Source of the DNA: Leucogyrophana mollusca
Lineage: Eukaryota; Basidiomycota; Agaricomycetes; Boletales
Direction: 5' to 3'
Length of the DNA: 32,146 bases
Assembly (NCBI GenBank): GCA_021014945.1
Contig: MU266613.1
Coordinates: forward strand, 1 to 32,146
Each line of letters opens with the position of its first letter. Position 1 is the first letter of the stretch. The translations under genes and the position numbers were made by a program. Under the pieces are notes generated by a model. The model worked only from the letters and a program-made list of their open reading frames with translations. It did not search any database and was not told the DNA's origin. Below are positions 31,678 to 32,146 of the stretch, piece after piece.

Positions 31678-31872
31678 TACCCGGATAACGGTGCCCTCTA
31701 TGTATCCTGACTCTACATTGCACAGGTGGACACAGGACCGAACCCCGAGACCATCCGCGTCTCAAGACGCATCGGCAACAACCCGTCGGACGAGTTATCG
31801 CGTGGTCACGGCAGCGTGAAATGCCCCAGGACGTACACCCTTGGCAGCACTTTGGGGAGGTTCCCACGACCT
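31678..31872. repeat. Downstream module remainder joined to an upstream-module scrap
   Basis: Bases 31680-31835 continue the long downstream module (CCGGATAACGGTGCCCTCTA, GTGGACACAGGACCGAACCC). At about 31840 it switches to TTGGCAGCACTTT and GGAGGTTCCCACGAC, which match the upstream module at 1251-1296 with a short internal deletion. The array's similarity stops near 31872. Confidence 0.65.
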
Positions 31873-31918
31873 AAATGATAGGGTTTTCTTGTCGGCGGGA
31901 ATAGATCTTTGAGATCAG

Positions 31919-32122
31919 TCATCCCGGCCTCCTCTGGGCCTCTGTATCGACGTAGCCCGGGTCTCCCATAGTCCAGAGAGGGTCCGTATCGACATAGTCC
32001 AGAGAGGGTCCACGGATGTTTACGAGGAGGCTTGAGACATATCTTTCGGAGGTTTCGTGAAGGTCAGAGAAAGACATAACGGGTATTTCGTCGAGTGGTT
32101 TCGCGGCGGTCTCCTGGTGTGC
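31919..32122 (-). CDS. C-terminal exon of an unrecognised minus-strand gene, truncated by window end
   Basis: Read on the minus strand, a CTCTCAG acceptor (32129-32123) is followed by 67 open codons to TGA (31921-31919). They begin AHQETAAKPLDEIPVMSFSD, go on LHETSERYVSSLLVNIRG, and end DYVDTDPLWTMGDPGYVDTE plus AQRRPG. The Asp/Tyr/Pro-rich, regular composition looks coding, and the DNA has a 26-bp direct repeat inside it. A Met at 32077 could also be a start. No family recognised. Just beyond the stop another frame reads MTDLKDLFPPTRKPYHLG, so the true end could differ if there is a frameshift or intron. Confidence 0.4.
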   Translation of the reverse strand, partial: AHQETAAKPLDEIPVMSFSDLHETSERYVSSLLVNIRGPSLDYVDTDPLWTMGDPGYVDTEAQRRPG

Positions 32123-32146
32123 CTGAGAGGTATGTTGTTTTTCCGT

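Overview
The window looks like nuclear DNA of an agaricomycete (mushroom-forming basidiomycete). The evidence is dense GT-AG introns of about 50-60 nt, genes of the fungal DUF6533 membrane-protein family, BTB/POZ-domain coding remnants of the basidiomycete type, and a fragment that resembles the C-terminal part of a KDZ transposase. No rRNA, tRNA or CRISPR was seen.

The main content is a direct tandem array of five DUF6533-type genes on the + strand (1995-3728, 7144-8848, 13736-15476, 20942-22679, 29347-31085). I rebuilt each one as 13 exons with the same intron positions and phases in all five. Copies 1, 2, 3 and 5 give open proteins of 316, 303, 316 and 317 residues. Copy 4 has one in-frame stop codon in exon 8 and is probably a pseudogene. 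Each gene sits in a larger repeat unit: a degenerate 'upstream module' of about 1.1-1.4 kb ending at the start codon, and a 'downstream module' of about 0.3-0.8 kb after the stop. Start-to-start spacing grows along the array (5.1, 6.6, 7.2, 8.4 kb) because different DNA has been inserted between units.

Between copies 2 and 3, and again between copies 3 and 4, lies a block of about 3.4 kb (9020-12530 and 16320-19770). It carries a BTB/POZ pseudogene, and both copies share the same stop codon and frameshifts, so the gene decayed before the block was duplicated. Between copies 4 and 5 is about 4.4 kb of unrelated DNA (23500-27940). It holds a 1,004-bp TA-flanked terminal-inverted-repeat element and an apparently intact three-exon gene (25779-26650) whose His and Asn-Cys-Gln motifs suggest an LRAT/NlpC-like papain-fold protein. 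A 285-bp TA-flanked MITE lies downstream of copy 5 (31393-31677); homologous empty sites in the other units confirm its insertion.

The left edge holds hairpin repeats and the KDZ-like fragment (325-618). The right edge holds the C-terminal exon of an unrecognised minus-strand gene (31919-32122). No joint pathway can be inferred. The window reads as a locus growing by unequal crossing-over, decaying in places, and receiving small DNA transposons. All splice models come from reading the sequence and are unsupported by transcripts.
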